From IMG/VR virus record IMGVR_UViG_3300029787_000409, positions 1 through 20,973 of that record: a stretch of 20,973 bases of DNA; one strand, given 5' to 3'. The notes beneath the pieces are model-generated. The model saw only the letters and a list, made by a program, of their open reading frames with translations, had not been told where the DNA came from and did not search any database. Positions 20,920-20,973 of the stretch are shown one piece after another; the first letter of the stretch is position 1; each line of letters opens with the position of its first letter. Position numbers and translations under genes: made by a program. The DNA is from a virus.

Positions 20920-20925
20920 CCTCCT
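20920..20925 (-). promoter_or_regulatory. Strong ribosome binding site of the first virion gene
   Basis: The minus strand carries a full AGGAGG nine bases before the ATG at 20910. Most other genes in the window have shorter motifs such as AGGAG, AAGGT or AAGGA, or none visible, so this gene is probably translated at a high level, as expected of an abundant virion protein. Confidence 0.7.
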
Positions 20926-20934
20926 AGTTACGTT

Positions 20935-20973
20935 TATGTAGTCTCTAGGCCGTCGACTATACGCGTCTACATA
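20935..20973. repeat. Inverted repeat at the right edge with a -10-like hexamer
   Basis: Seven-base arms TATGTAG (20935-20941) and CTACATA (20967-20973) are perfect inverted complements around a 25-base loop that is more GC-rich than the surrounding DNA. Inside the loop the minus strand reads TATAGT (20956-20961), which resembles a -10 element, but the matching -35 position would lie beyond the window. A shorter nested pair, TAGTC/GACTA, could form an alternative stem. It lies directly upstream of the 177-residue virion gene, so it may be a promoter/operator or the end of a terminator of the preceding (unseen) capsid gene. The sequence is cut, so no firm call is possible. Confidence 0.3.

Overview
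This 21 kb window looks like one half of the virion-assembly region of a tailed phage, probably a short-tailed marine podovirus-like phage. Every supported gene lies on the minus strand, so transcription runs from the right edge (about 20.97 kb) to the left edge (base 1). Genes are packed head to tail with ATGA or TAATG overlaps or short gaps, and no stretch over 300 bases lacks a gene; the largest internal gaps are about 50 bases. DNA is AT-rich with A/T-ending codons. Several proteins resemble families I know from uncultured marine (Mediterranean, 'uvMED') phages and from phages of SAR11-type hosts. That host assignment is inference. I see no tRNA, rRNA, CRISPR array, integrase, insertion sequence or replication gene.

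Layout in transcription order. (1) 20910-17807: a beta-rich virion protein followed by a UUCG-loop hairpin, two small beta-rich proteins, a P22 gp4-like head-tail connector protein, a protein with an FCCH-like module and a relic zinc-ribbon-like N-terminus, and an adaptor-like protein. (2) 17792-13129: tail/appendage proteins, including a 487-residue protein that starts with a cupredoxin-like domain and continues in tandem repeats, a 404-residue tail protein, a glycine-rich adhesin-like protein and a small fibre-associated protein. (3) 13073-8270: a very AT-rich accessory cassette of nine tightly coupled genes: six different 2-oxoglutarate/Fe(II) oxygenase-fold proteins, a PAPS-type sulfotransferase, a short APS-kinase-like protein and one unknown. 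It begins with its own promoter-like element overlapped by a perfect inverted repeat. (4) 8231-1: virion genes resume with a 728-residue P22 gp10-like tail protein, then two small genes of 54 and 57 codons flanking a 113-residue protein, then a series of glycine-rich proteins likely to be internal or ejected virion proteins. The last is a 606-residue or longer protein cut by the window edge.

The most interesting proposal is that the cassette is a phage-encoded hydroxylation-plus-sulfation module: oxygenases would create hydroxyl groups, the APS kinase would supply PAPS, and the sulfotransferase would transfer sulfate to a hydroxyl. Possible targets are the phage's own tail proteins, a host surface glycan or a small metabolite. 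The families are supported by visible motifs; the pathway and target are inference.
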